Position numbers and translations under genes: made by a program
Notes under the pieces: model-generated
The model's input: only the letters and a program-made list of their open reading frames with translations
Databases searched by the model: none
Told to the model about the DNA's origin: nothing
Shown: piece after piece, positions 18,991-30,474 of the stretch
Position numbering within the stretch: position 1 is the stretch's first letter
Layout of the letters: each line of letters begins with the position of its first letter
Source: Evernia prunastri
Taxonomy: Eukaryota; Ascomycota; Lecanoromycetes; Lecanorales; Parmeliaceae
Direction of reading: 5' to 3'
Length of the DNA: 64,000 nucleotides
Assembly: GCA_003184365.1 (NCBI GenBank)
Contig: NKYR01000073.1
Coordinates: 1-64,000, forward strand

Positions 18991-21900
18991 GGCTGGGCTG
19001 TTTTGATGCTGTCAGTAACACAAGATAAGAGGTAGAATACTACCTTTTGAGGACTGTGAAAGGTATGGATTGGTGAAGCCGTGTGTGGAAGAAGGTAGAG
19101 TACCATCATACTTGGATGGACTGAGGAGGGTTTTCAGGGCTCTTGGTCGATAAAAGACCGGACAGCGAGAGCTTTGAAATGACACTAGTTTTGCCCAGAA
19201 GCGAATCGGATCACGTTAAAGTTTAATACGGGAAGAAGGAAAATTGGTAGCTGCGTTGAAGGTCCTCAGCCACTAAGAGGCTGTCTGCTGACCTTCGACT
19301 GTTTGGTTCTAATAATTTTCAAGACCTAGACTTTCCCTCGCCCACCGAGGTCGACAGGGTAGGTTGCATTCGTGCATGAGGAAATGCGAATTCACCTAAG
19401 GCTGGAGTCAGTTTCCACCTACCCCAGGGCAAAGGATTATCAAAACCAGGCACTGCTCGGAAGCGCTCGGGGACTGGTGGGTGATTGTCACTTGCATTGC
19501 GGAAAGCCGTGCCCCTGTGTGTATTTGAAATAAAAGAATGTGAGATTCATGTTTCTGGAGCCGTAGAAGGTCCAGTCAATCGAGGGTCGAGATAAGTGTG
19601 ATCCGCGTGGAGCAACCTTCCTCGCTACTCCGAGATCGAGCGACTATGTGCATCCATGACCAGACAAGTCTATGCTCGACACTTCTTCAACCCCTCCTAA
19701 AATGATTTGAAAGCATCAACAGCTAACGAACCAATGGGAAGCGGAGGAAGAATTAAGTTCTGACAATGTCGGCTTGGGGTAATATAAGCCGAAGATCAAA
19801 GCCGAAGATCACAGTGTCTGGAGGTTTCCAAGAGCAAAGAGACTTCAAGCTGGAAAGCTCATCCGCACATTCTTTGAATGCGCCTTGCCCATTCCACCCG
19901 CGCGAACTGCTGCTACAATATCAAAGTCCTCGGGTCTAAACGGAAGCAAGATAGTATTTGCAAGACTATTGGGCAAGATCTGCGCATAGTAATCATCTTT
20001 ATTCGGAACATTAGAAAGCTAAAAAGCTGTCGGGCGCATACTAGAGGTGAAGACTTCAAATCCTACAATCCAAACAACAGATTAAATTAGATCTCTTTGT
20101 GTGTAAGATTATACCCTATTCCCTTACTGTGTGTTTTGGATTAATAAGCTTTCTCATTGGGAACGCATCGGCATTCGTAGTCATGGTACAAAGAAATGCA
20201 GACGGACATGACAAAAGTTCTTGTCAAGGCGACTATTTTTAGGGGGTAGCAGTACACCGCGGTAGTGAATAACAGCGGTAAAAGAATGCAGCACCAAGCA
20301 GTAATATAAAGGGCGGAGAAAGACGAAGAAGCAACAGCTTAGACCTAATCATCTGGAACTAACGTCCAGATGCACAGATCGATACACAATCCCTCCTGCC
20401 ATCATCTTACAAAGGTGATATGTTGCGTAATCAACTCCACTGATATGCGACGGAGCGTCCCTGGCGACAGCGTTGAGAGCAGACAACGTTCGTACACCAA
20501 TTCTGTCAACTTTGAAAGACATGAATCAGTATATCTAGTCTTTGCTGCACACGTAGAAATGAGCAAGCTTTCAAAGACCCTAGAGGCTGAGAGCTTCCCT
20601 CGAAAACATCGTTCTTCCAGCTCAGACAATCTCAATTGAATGGCTCTTTGACTGTGATTCACTTCTAGTGAGACCAACCATGGTTACTGTTCTAAAAGAA
20701 GCACCTACAAGTGAAACATTAGCACTGCCCGAACTGTCTGGTGCGGAATGAAGCACGTTGATGCTTACCCTGCGGATAACTGTAGAAGGGTAAATAAGCG
20801 ATCTGATTAGATAGAATTCCAGGTACTAGTGAATCATCTGCTGACCGCCTTGGCCGTAATGTTCGGTATACATATTGGTGAGAGATATAAGTTTACCGAT
20901 CTTTTCCGAGCAGAACTATGCCAAGAGTAGAATACCTTAAGTCTAGCGGAAAGTCTTCTAATTTTTTTGCATATGTACTGCAACAGCGCGGAACAGTAAC
21001 CATGCTTACAGTAGCGAGTTGCGGCAGACACTCGAACCCAGACTTCGCAACCGCAACCATCACGACCTTCGGCCTATCTTGCTCATGCAAGATATCTTAG
21101 AGCTTTTGGATCCAATACACTAGAGTGAAGGGTGGCGGTAAGAGAATTCTCGCAGCCTTGATCGAAAATGTCGCCACAGCAGGACTGGGGGTTAGTCGCT
21201 CACACATGCATATCGTCATCCTTTGCATATGCGCATATCGCATATATATTGCATCATTTCAGGCTAGCGAGAGGCCATGGCAGAGTGAGGGATCCAGACC
21301 CCTCTTTGGTATGAAATGATCTACAAAGATCATGTCATCTCACAGGCAATTGTCTCTTTATTCGATTCTTCTCATTTAGAGCAATTGCATATTTTCTTTT
21401 CATCCTTTCACATCTATATTTAGTCATTTATCTAGCTATCTTCACTTCAAGGCATATCGCTATAGATATGAGAGTTTTTCTAGCGCTGAGGTACGAGAAT
21501 ACGCCTATGACGGTCTCTATTCAGTGGTTTATCTCGACCTGAAATAGGTCAATCACGTTCATAACACATTGTTCAGCTCACATGTTTTCGCGATGATGAT
21601 GTGCCGAAGACTAACAACGAGTATAATTAGAAGCGAACCTGTAAAGCAGAGGACAACAAGTAGCGATGTCCAAAGATTTTCTAGACACACCGACAAGCCA
21701 ATAAGAAAACTTGATTCGCATGTGCCGTAGAGGCAGTCTGTTCGTTGGACCTTGATCAAGTATTGAGATCAGGCTATGTCGAAAGCTTTGCTGGGTCGTC
21801 CTTCGGGTCGCCGCGACTGTTGTGTAAAGAAGAAGAAACAACAAGAACCACTCTTGAACCCTGCTATATCGAACAGTCATGCGGCCGATCCGACGCAATT

Positions 21901-22436
21901 GTGGGGAACTTGAATGGCAACGTACCTGTTGTTGGAGCTGGATTCTTGGGTGGCTCCTACAAGCTCATTTTGATGGGAAATTCTGTTACTATGATGCCTG
22001 TTACTTTGTACTTTGAGCCGTCTGCGCTGATTGTGCAAGAGGTCCTCTAAAGCTCAACATTGACTGCAAGGCGGCAGGCCATCATTTCCGTGACGCGCTC
22101 GGTAGCAAAAGCAGATATGGGTGAATAAAGAGTTGAGCGATATGGAAGACTGCCAGAAGCCAGAGTACGGTTCCAAGGTATCATGATATGTAGGCAAGCA
22201 TAGATGCTCTTCCCTCGCCACATTGTAAATCTGATCTCAATGTTTTCACGCCTACTTAATCAATGCCAAAATTGGAGGCTTTGCTTCGGCGTCAAATCAA
22301 GCGCGGAAAGCGCGCGTTGGCGGGAGCAATTCCCTCAAAACTCACCGATTCTCGCAGCCAATGGCTTGAACTTCTATGAAGACATTGCTCTGGGTTCCTC
22401 TCTTCCCTCGGTTCTCGCCAGACATATACTGCCACC
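18991..22436. other. Gene-poor stretch of about 3.4 kb
   Basis: I find no gene I can support. ORFs are short, mostly lack an ATG and overlap on both strands (for example 20370-20639, 20834-21100, 21745-22050). A fragment of the repeat family also seen at 28.1 kb lies at 21183-21300. The final 250 bp are the likely promoter of the sideroflexin gene. Confidence 0.5.
21183..21300 (+). repeat. Solo 5' fragment of the 28-kb repeat family
   Basis: The sequence ggactgggggttagtcg at 21183 is shared exactly with the start of the element at 28126. As in that element, tandem gcatatcgcat-type motifs follow. No 3' terminus is found nearby, so this looks like a truncated or diverged copy. Confidence 0.5.
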
Positions 22437-23696
22437 ATGTCTGGGTCTCTCCCCGGAAATCGCGAGCTCCCTGCCTCCCAGTACAACCTCAACACCTACT
22501 GGGGCCGAGTAAAGCAATCCGCCGAGATATCGGATCCCAGGTGAGAATATGCTCGGGGCCGCCTCACCAGACGTTGGTGTGGTAGGTATACCGCATCGGC
22601 CCTCCAGATCTTTAACAGGTGCTAATTGCTGGAGGTCATAGAACCCTCTTCGTATTCTCTTCCGGCCTGGAAAGTGCGAAGAAACTCGTATCCTCATACA
22701 AGCAGGGCCAGGAACAGTCAATGACCCCAGACATATGGAGGGCGAAGAAGATAGTCGACGCTACGCTGCACCCGGGTAGGATGCTCTAGCCACACAGCCA
22801 TATCCTACAGCTGACGGGTTAGACACTGGACAGCCCGTCTTCCTCCCTTTTCGCATGTCCTGCTTCGTCATCTCTAACCTTATAGTAACTGCTGGTATGC
22901 TCACACCTGGCCTCCAAGTACTGCTGCCCTCGGTCCCTCACCAGAATCACGTTGACCAATTACAGACAACCGGCACGCTTCTCTGGCAAATAACGAACCA
23001 ATCTCTCAATGTCGGCATTAACAGCGCCAACGCCAACAAGTCCACCCCTCTCTCTACACCGACGATAGTAAAGTCATACCTTTTCGCCGTCTCCGCCTCC
23101 TGCTCCGTCGCACTTGGACTCAACGCTATTGTGCCCCGGCTCAAACGCCTGTCACCTACTGCGAAGACGACTCTGACACGATTAGTACCATTTGCGGCTG
23201 TCGCTTCAGCTGGAGCCCTCAACGTATTCCTGATGCGTGGAGAGGAGATACGACAAGGAATCGATGTCTTCCCAAGTCTGAGTGAAGAAGAAAAGGCACA
23301 GAAAGAGAAGGATGGGTCACAAGTGCAGAGTCTGGGAAAGAGCAAAAAGGCTGCCACGCTGGCGGTGGGGGAGACAGCGCTAAGCAGAGTGCTCAATTCG
23401 ACACCTATAATGGTCCTGCCACCTCTAGCTCTGGTGCGGTTACAGCAGACGGAGTGGCTGAAGCGGAGACCACGGATGACGCTGCCTGTGAATCTGGGTA
23501 TGCAATATTATCGACCAACGAGAACTCTGTGGCTAATATAAAAGTAGGGCTGATACTCACTACCTCCATCTTCGCACTACCTCTCGCTCTAGCAGCTTTC
23601 CCCCAAAGACAGGCGGTTTCAGCGAAGTCTCTGGAAGAGGATTTTTGGGACAAAGGCGGTAAAGATGGGAAGGTAGAATTCAATCGAGGGATATAG
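22437..23696 (+). CDS. FSF1: Sideroflexin, mitochondrial amino-acid (serine) transporter
   Basis: Exons 22437-22540, 22642-22775, 22823-23497 and 23548-23696 join to 353 aa. All three introns (101, 47 and 50 nt) have GT-AG ends and keep the frame. The start is in an ideal context (gccaccATG). Family landmarks are present in order: an N-terminal YNLNTYWGRVK segment, ISDPRTLFV, a HPDTGQPVFLPFRMSCFV loop, LIVTAGMLTPGL, a multi-helix core, and LPPLALVRLQQTEWL followed by PVNLGLIL and a final helix before AAFPQRQ. Sideroflexins are inner-membrane carriers; mammalian SFXN1 moves serine into mitochondria for one-carbon metabolism. Length and motif order fit the fungal Fsf1 type. The ATG at 22855 is internal, not the true start. 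Confidence 0.93.
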
Positions 23697-25049
23697 ACGG
23701 GCTTTCCGCCGTCGGTGTTATGTATATAGAGGTAGGTAGAGTGAAGTCTACATGTCACCTAGACCAAGGCCTCCAGTCAGACGCCAGTACATCGACGGAA
23801 TAACCATCAAGATCGACTTTGTCCAATCAGTCATGAATCATCTAAGCATCCAGTGCCCTGATCCCCCTTCTCGTCGGCTCTAAACCGTCGCTCCGAGCCA
23901 TCCACATCTAGCCGCTCACCAATATCAACCTCCACCCCAGAACGCTCCCCCCCCCCGGCGCCCTGCAGCGGGATGTTCTTGTCCAAACAAAGTACTTGAG
24001 GAGATCCCTTACATCCATCTCACCAGAAGTCCACCAGCGCTTCACTTCACCCGCAGCCCTCTACATTGCCAGACCGCTCCGTATTGATAGCAGTGAATAC
24101 GGGGACTTGAATCAAGATGGGAAACTCGGCAAAGTTGGCACCTTGATGAACGTGACAGGGGCAGCTGTTGTGGGTTGTTCGATTGGAGTAGCTGGTGTTC
24201 ACGGAGCGGCGGAAGATGGGGGCTCGGAGAACACAAGTAGAAGATCGTCTGCCGGACACAGTTCACCATCTTTGAGTGCTCTTAATCCTACGGCGATCAA
24301 GGACTCTACTGTTTCACGCGCTGAACTGATGAGTCTCAAAAACGACACTTTCCTAGCTGGCCTTGCTGATGATGTTAGAACGGGCGACAATTTGATTTTC
24401 GCAAGATGATTCTGGGCCTCGTCCCAAAAGCTTGGTCCAACGTTCCTGATGACCTTGAGCCAATTAGTCGCATTATTTGCCCCAATGACTACAGCCTGAA
24501 TTCGAACATACTGCCAATTTTAGCCTCTGGAGGCGATGGGCTGGCTACGCTGTTTGTTTACGATTTGCGGAAGGCTCTATTTCTGGAGTCTTTCCTCTAG
24601 TGACATTCTATATGTGACTCAGTCTTAGAAAGTGCGAAAATAGTCAAACACATCCACGAGCGTTTGATTGGTCTCGAAACCCGACCCCTCGAAACTTTGT
24701 CCAGCTGGAACTCCTAATATCAGATCACGCACCTTCCGCTCTGGTGCTGGCAAAATCTGAGAGGCTGGTTGCAGAAGCTGAAGGTGCTCAAAGAGCTCAA
24801 GAATGATCTTGACTGCGCCATTGAGCATGGCGCCCCTCCCCCTGTTTCAATCCATGTGGGCGACTACGGTACAGAGTCTTTTTCCTTCTTTTTTTTTGTC
24901 AACACAACCGGCTCTGAGCACGCATATCCATCACTAAACAGTAAATGTTCAATGCACAGCAATCCCGGGCTCCATACCCTCGGCAGATACCATCATGTCG
25001 GATCCCCTTAGCCACTTCTATGCTACTCTTCCTTTCAATATACATGCAA
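23697..25049. other. Intergenic with doubtful ORFs
   Basis: A plus-strand ORF at 23996-24409 (137 codons, Gly/Ala/Ser rich) and minus-strand ORFs at 24199-24390 and 24625-24828 look partly coding but have no supporting motif or consistent splice. I leave them uncalled. Confidence 0.4.
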
Positions 25050-25087
25050 CCAAGGCTTCCCCTACTTGGCATGACCCGTAAGAAGCT

Positions 25088-25435
25088 TTATGATGCGTTA
25101 AGAGAGACTATGATATCTCGATACGTGCGCCTCTTCGACAGACGTAGCTGGGTAGCTGCGCCAAGGCGCCGAGAGCTTTCTTGAAGAGTAAGCCAAACAA
25201 GCTTGATCTTAACGAGATCGATTGGATACTTGATCCCGTTGGCATCGAGCGGGAAGGCCTCGCTCTTTACTGCCACTCCCGATACGAAACCAAGCACCAG
25301 CCAGCCTGGATAAATTAAAAGCTCTCTGAGCTGCTGACGGTTGAACAGCGTGTACTCATTGAGATGTACCAACTTGAAAGTCGGACTCTCCTGAGTCGCA
25401 GTTACCAGGGCTGATGCCAGCGCCTCAGTTCACCT
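25088..25435 (-). CDS. Unidentified coding-like exon or gene fragment
   Basis: The minus strand holds an open frame of about 115 codons with strongly coding-like composition (VHLNEYTLFNRQQLRELLIY, then GWLVLGFVSGVAVKSEAFPL) ending in a TAA at 25088. It has no ATG; its 5' end meets a stop beside a ctag acceptor-like motif, so it could be a terminal exon. I find no partner exon upstream and no family match. Confidence 0.3.
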
Positions 25436-25783
25436 AGAGACATCTCTAACACTACCGCATGATATGTTCACGCGTTCAGCCCTACATTAAAGTGATATGG
25501 TTGTGTGGTGATTCGTGCAAGGGGTCAGTGACGAGTCATGTTTTGCCACTCCCGTTCGCTCACTCACATCAACACATCCCGTTCAACTTCTTACCAATAC
25601 AAACACTTTCTCTTAGTCTTGGCTATTGCACATAAATGCTACACGCTCCTTGACTATCATTATCTTTTCGTTAACCAGGTTCGACGACAAAACCACTTTT
25701 AGCCGGTGGACATAGCTAACTATCGACCCTTTGCCGACTTCAGGGCATCATGTCACCGGGACGTAGCCTTTCTTGCTAGGTAC

Positions 25784-27182
25784 ATGAGGATCCGTCTAAC
25801 ATCTGAGAAGACACAGTCAACTCAGCTCGCGTCAAGCCCAACCATAGGCCTAAGAAAGCTGTCACTCAATTTCCAGGTCTCCACAGATTCCGTTCTATCA
25901 TCCCCTCAGAGTCTCAGCGATAAGCCTCAGAGCCCGCCAAATTCTCTGAAGCCCACTCCGGACAGTTGGGTTGAATCAGCCAGTGAGCACGGGGGTTCAA
26001 AGTCCTCAAGTCGCACAACATCTTCCGAGCTCCCCTCGCCCACCTCGGACCAGTCGGGCTCTCAAATCAAAGAGTCCGTCTCCTACGCAGTCGCAGAGAT
26101 CGTGAGTCTAGAATTTTCCCTCGTGTCTCTTCACAACGCGCTAACAAGACTAGGGTGGGTCCAAATTTCGTTACCTCAAGGTTCCATCGAATCTCGTTCC
26201 TGCGGGCTGGTCCAATGATCCAAACCTCCTTGATGAAGCTCCCATTAAGCTTCTTTTGCGCGAATACCGCCTGCTAGGTCCCGAGGCAGTGCTAGCGTCG
26301 GTCCCAGATCCTGAGAAGCCTCGTTACACTCGTTACATTATTTCCAACTACGGCAAGCTTTATTTCTGGACTCCCAGCTCTGGTGAGCTTCTATACGTGA
26401 CCGAGCTGTATAGCTTGACGAGAACCCTGAATCGCATGGAGCAGAATTTCGATGGAATAAAGACTAAGCCACTGAAATCTCTATACCAGCACTACCCCTC
26501 GGGTCAGCCTCTCCGTCAAGCACTTTGGTTTTGGCAAGTTCCCAAAGCCTGGTCGCAGAGTCTTGTGGACCTCCATTACCTCCAGGACGTGGTCTTGGGC
26601 TGCTATCAGTATGGGCTGCCACTTTCTGTTCCGCTACTTGTTAGCAATGGCCTCCTTCGAAGTGGCAGCATCGAGTTCCTGCTGAAGAGCGGAGAGGAGT
26701 ACTATTTTTTCTACGAAATGTCGACTGATCTGGTCCACATTGATGAGCCTACAAGTCTGCAGGCTATTCTTCGCCTCCTTCGGAATGGGCAATTTGAGGA
26801 CTTCAAGACCACACTGGTCAATGTCTTGCCGGAATTCGGTGGACCAAACGTCGTCGCAGACCACGATGTCCCAGAGGGCTGGACCAAGAAAGTCAGGGAG
26901 GACGCCATGTGCTCCTGTGGCTCGGTATTCTTTGACCATGGGATATACGGTTCCACAACCCTGTTGTTCCAGGACGGCGGTCCGGATGGCGCAGCACAAT
27001 ACCTGGTCCAGGGAGAAGCCGAGAACTTCTACATCTGGAGCCCTGATACTCACAAAATCCGTCACATCGACAAAGCTGAAGGACTGCAAGATATCCTCGA
27101 CATCTTGAAGGATGCTTCTAGGCAGCTTTCGCTGTCAGAAGTTGAAGCTGAATGTCGTTTCAAGGATCACAGCGAACAGTAG
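25784..27182 (+). CDS. Hypothetical protein with three copies of an aromatic/HID repeat, two exons
   Basis: I join 25784-26101 and 26154-27182 (448 aa). The 52-nt intron has gtgagt, a gctaac branch site and a ctag acceptor, and is phase 0. The first 105 residues are Ser/Pro rich. The rest contains three diverged copies of a pattern, an aromatic pair then W or Y, about seven residues, (H/Y)-(I/V), then a Leu-rich helix: YFWTPSSGELLYV...SLTRTL; YFFYEMSTDLVHID...SLQAILRLL; FYIWSPDTHKIRHID...GLQDILDIL. They start at about 26370, 26701 and 27029. A CSCG pair lies between copies two and three. There is no signal peptide or membrane helix. I do not recognise the family. An upstream exon is possible because the frame is open 5' of the ATG. 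Confidence 0.6.
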
Positions 27183-27649
27183 AGGATGTTTTAGCAACAA
27201 AGTTCATGGATTGAGCACGCTGCCTACATATTGAAGGATGTTGGCCGCAGTGCTGAGGAAATTGGCGGTATGTCCCTAGTCTTGTATTCAGCTTGCATGC
27301 TTCTAGTTGCAGATAGTAACTAGAAATAAAGACTTGCAATATGATAGAATCATGTCTAGATAGTGCTATGTCGGTTCAATGCTCATGTGAGCGAAGTGTA
27401 GAAATTCCGCATTTCCAGCTCTTCAGACTTGCTTTTGCCACGAAAGATCTGCTACAAACCTTTCAATTCCTTCGCAACTCTATCCAAGCGTGCCATACTA
27501 CCTAGTCATTCTCTGAATTCTCTGTGCGTGTACCGTTTGTTTAGCCGAAGGTCTAAGTATTCCCGGCACTCGTGTTGGGCTATCTGCAAGCTGCGAAGCC
27601 CAGTGTTGACCAACGGACCCGTCAACACTGCAAATTCGCAGGCCGATCA
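27183..27649. other. Intergenic, no gene seen
   Basis: The ORF at 27429-27653 opens with an ATG but shows no motif and ends just as the next gene starts. I treat this stretch as 3' flank and promoter. Confidence 0.45.
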
Positions 27650-28073
27650 ATGACCGAAATCACTTGCAGCCCCCCCGGTATTGAGGGTATGTATAAATTC
27701 AAACGCATCAGCAAATCACCATGGATTCTACACAGTCCCTGGCTCGACAGCCCAGTCTGACGACATGGTAGATTGGCTCAAAGAGAACTCTTTCGTACGC
27801 TTTATTCGTGACCAAACCAAGCGGATCTACTATGGACGGAAACGTTTCCTCCGGGAGAAATGGCGGACATTCCGGCAAGAAGCCCCGGCATACTACGCGA
27901 AAGCGATGGGCCTCAAGCGGGGAACCGGCCGTAGGCACCTCAAGGGACGACGGTTGGTAGCCCGAGACCAATGCATTTTCAACGGGCAGGTGCAAGCTGC
28001 AGAAGCCTTCAAGTGGGATATGGCCAAGGCAGGTATTCCGCGAGAGAAGGTTTACGTATATGATCGGTGTTGA
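27650..28073 (+). CDS. Small basic hypothetical protein, two exons
   Basis: Exons 27650-27686 and 27736-28073 join to 124 aa. The 49-nt intron has gtatgt/acacag borders and keeps the frame. The product is very basic in the middle (RIYYGRKRFLREKWRTFRQE, then LKRGTGRRHLKGRRLVARD) and could bind nucleic acid, but no known motif is visible. It ends 50 bp before the repeat-family element at 28126, so it may be a host gene cut at its 3' side, a passenger, or an independent gene. Confidence 0.4.
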
Positions 28074-28125
28074 CGAGACTCAGATACTGGCGTTTCTGAT
28101 AGACGCAAAGGAACATCGCTCCAGT

Positions 28126-29566
28126 GGGACTGGGGGTTAGTCGGTCGCATGGCAGAGTGCTCTTGCGCTACATGGTTATTTCGCATATTTCGCATAGTGA
28201 GCCTGCAGGCCTGCAATATCGCATAGTGGGCGTGTTTTCGTGTCAGGCACGCCTTGGTCAGGAGATTCATGGCTTGGCGGGAGCCCTATTTATATGGGCT
28301 GCCCACCAGTGTTGGGCTCCTCATTCGATTCCATCTCTTTCAGAGCCATAGTATTCTTTCCTGCCCACATTCCACTACTTTATCAAAGCTACCACATCGT
28401 ATTCCGATACCCACATTCCACTACACTTACCTCACTGCCCCACTACCCAAAACAACCTCCTACCGTCAGCATGGTCAGCACTCGCACTTCTGGAGCCGCC
28501 TCCGCACTCCCAATTTCGTCGAAGCCCTCCAAAGGAGGCCCATCGTCCAAGACCTCCAAGGCCCATCACATTGCCTCGGACAGCGAATCCTCACCGCCCA
28601 CCCTCTCTCGTAGGGCCCTCGAACGAGAGATAGCGCACCTCAGAAGGCGTGTACACGAGTCACGTCGGTCTCGCAAGACGCGGTCTCGCAGCCATCGCAG
28701 TCAATATGAGTTATCATTATCATCAGACTCAGAGGAAGGGAAAGCCGAAAGAGTGTCTTTCTTGCATCAGGAGGAAGGTAATAAACCCTTTCTAAAACTG
28801 CACGAACGCTATCGGGCCGTCAGCATCAAGTACTTCAAGCAAATCTTCTTCGGAACCTTCTTGCCCAAGGATCTACCCAAGCTCGCTGCCGGCTACGCCA
28901 CCTGGACGGCAGAGACCAAGAGTAGAAAGAAGGAGGACGAGGAGAAAGTGCAAGAGGTCGACGGCCTTACCCAACTTCTGCGGTGTTTTTATGTGTATTG
29001 TCAGGCCATTTGTCATTTCGCCGCACGGCCCCATGTCGCCCTGAAACTCCATGAAGCCCTCATCGATTACCGCATTCGGCTATCGGATTTTTCGGCCCAC
29101 TATCAATTTGACTCCATCAAAACGTATCACTACGCGTTTATGGCGGCACGTCTGCTCAACGGGCAGGACGACCCCACAGCATGGATCACCGAGGATAGGG
29201 TGTGTTACAACTATCTGATTCGAAAGGACTTTTCTCCCGCAGGAGACAGCGAGCAGGATAGCGAGGACTACATGGACCACTGAGAAGTGAGTGTATGTCA
29301 TGATTCGAAAGAACCTTTCGAATGCTCCCGCAGGAGACAGCAAGCAGCAGCCATATCTAGCCCACATCGGCCTCAGCAAATCACACCTCTGCACCAGCAT
29401 CTTCCGCCCCGATCAGTGCTAGTGCTGACGATTCTCGTCAGGGACGGCCTCTACGAGGCCGTCGTTTGGGCTGTTTGGGAGTTTTCCTAGCACTGGGGGG
29501 TCTACATATGCCTCTTCAGGTAGCTAGGCCCGGTGTTGGGACCCCGCAACACATTTGCACTGTTTT
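28126..29566 (+). mobile_element. Repeat-family element carrying a gag-like ORF
   Basis: The left end (gactgggggttagtcggtcgc) recurs at 21183 and, diverged, at about 62870. The right end (taggcccggtgttgggacc, then cacattt) recurs diverged at 63178-63215. Between them lies one ORF (28471-29283). The copy at 62.9 kb keeps both ends and the leader but lacks the ORF, which is the pattern of an autonomous-like element and its internally deleted derivative. I find no terminal inverted repeats, no long terminal repeats and no reverse transcriptase or integrase, so the class is open. Boundaries are approximate. Confidence 0.55.
28471..29283 (+). CDS. Gag-like/ORF1-like protein of the repeat element
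   Basis: This single-exon ORF of 270 aa starts at the ATG at 28471; the frame is open further upstream but without an ATG. Residues 1-50 are Ser/Ala/Lys rich, residues 50-85 are Arg/Ser rich (RRRVHESRRSRKTRSRSHRS), and the C-terminal 170 residues form a compact domain with YFKQIFFGTF, LTQLLRCFYVYCQAICHFAA, YHYAFMAARLL and DDPTAWITEDRVCYNYLIRK. A basic tail plus an aromatic, helical domain ending in an acidic tail (DSEQDSEDYMDH) is reminiscent of structural (gag or ORF1) proteins in fungal transposons. That is a gestalt call; I cannot name the family. Confidence 0.5.
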   Translation: MVSTRTSGAASALPISSKPSKGGPSSKTSKAHHIASDSESSPPTLSRRALEREIAHLRRRVHESRRSRKTRSRSHRSQYELSLSSDSEEGKAERVSFLHQEEGNKPFLKLHERYRAVSIKYFKQIFFGTFLPKDLPKLAAGYATWTAETKSRKKEDEEKVQEVDGLTQLLRCFYVYCQAICHFAARPHVALKLHEALIDYRIRLSDFSAHYQFDSIKTYHYAFMAARLLNGQDDPTAWITEDRVCYNYLIRKDFSPAGDSEQDSEDYMDH

Positions 29567-29637
29567 ACATGATGACAGGCGAAGACTAACCCAGATAAAT
29601 TCGGTGTGCATAGGAGGCACCAAACACAACTAATCAG

Positions 29638-30437
29638 CACGATCGAACGTCTTGTGGAACACCTCAAGTGAGTTGCGTGAAGATATGTCTTCTGTCCCAG
29701 TCTTTAACCTGGACAGAGACCCGAAGTCAATTCCGAAGAATAATCACATTTTGATAAGCGAAAACAATAAGCTCGATCGAATTGGGTTTGACTGGGAAGG
29801 CGTTAGCCTACCATGTCACTCCTTCTATGATGTCCTCGCTACGGTCCTGTCGATCCTCGGCGCAGCATCGACTGGAAATGCTCGACACAGCCATCATCTG
29901 GCGCTATTGATCATACTCGCCAAATTCCTCATCGTGATCGCGGGAAACCAGGCCAAAAGGCTTGCTCCAAGAGGATTGAGTATCATGTTCACCAACGAGG
30001 CAGTAAATCCAGACGGTCTGAACATCATCATGGGGGCAAGCATTCCGGCGCACGACGCTCTCAAAGACGTCATCCGGCAGAGCCGCTACAAGCTCCTAGC
30101 CCAGGAGGGATCATTTGCCCTGCTTGGAATGTACAAAGCGTGGTACAAGTGGCCGTGTGGACAGTGCGCTGAGACCTTCGCGCTAGTACTGTTAAAAAGG
30201 TGAGCCTCCGACGCCCATCAAGAAGTGTATGCTGATCGTCGGGTTGCCGCTAGAAACACAACTTTTAAGGGACGTAGTGTTGGTGGACTTTCTTTGAAGA
30301 TCAAGGGTGTCCTTGAAATGGACGAGATTGACGACGTGACACTCGAAGATTTGGAGGATCCATGCGGGAATTGTCGGGAAGGATTGAGGCAGTGTTACGT
30401 CGAGCGGGATCAATTCCGAGTAGGTCTGATGGCTTAG
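29638..30437 (+). CDS. Cytidine-deaminase-fold protein (OTT_1508-like), probably 5'-truncated
   Basis: Exons 29638-30199 and 30254-30437 join in frame across a 54-nt intron (gtgagc/ctag). The first ATG in frame is at 29685, giving about 232 aa, but an acceptor-like ctaatcag at 29630-29637 suggests an upstream exon is missing. The deaminase signature is split by the intron: CGQCAET at 30156-30176 carries the Cys-Ala-Glu zinc ligand and catalytic Glu, and PCGNC at 30360-30374 supplies the other two zinc-binding Cys. The preceding helical part and the WPCGQCAET context recall the fungal OTT_1508-like deaminase group. The substrate (free nucleotide or nucleic acid) is unknown. The gene starts about 70 bp after the repeat element, which may have removed its 5' part. 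Confidence 0.6.
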
Positions 30438-30474
30438 AGCCACGACAGATGTACAGCAGAAAGGTCTAGGATAG

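Noticed and set aside
28126..29566. LTR retrotransposon interpretation of the 28-kb element
   Set aside because: I found no matching long terminal repeats, primer-binding site, polypurine tract or polymerase genes.
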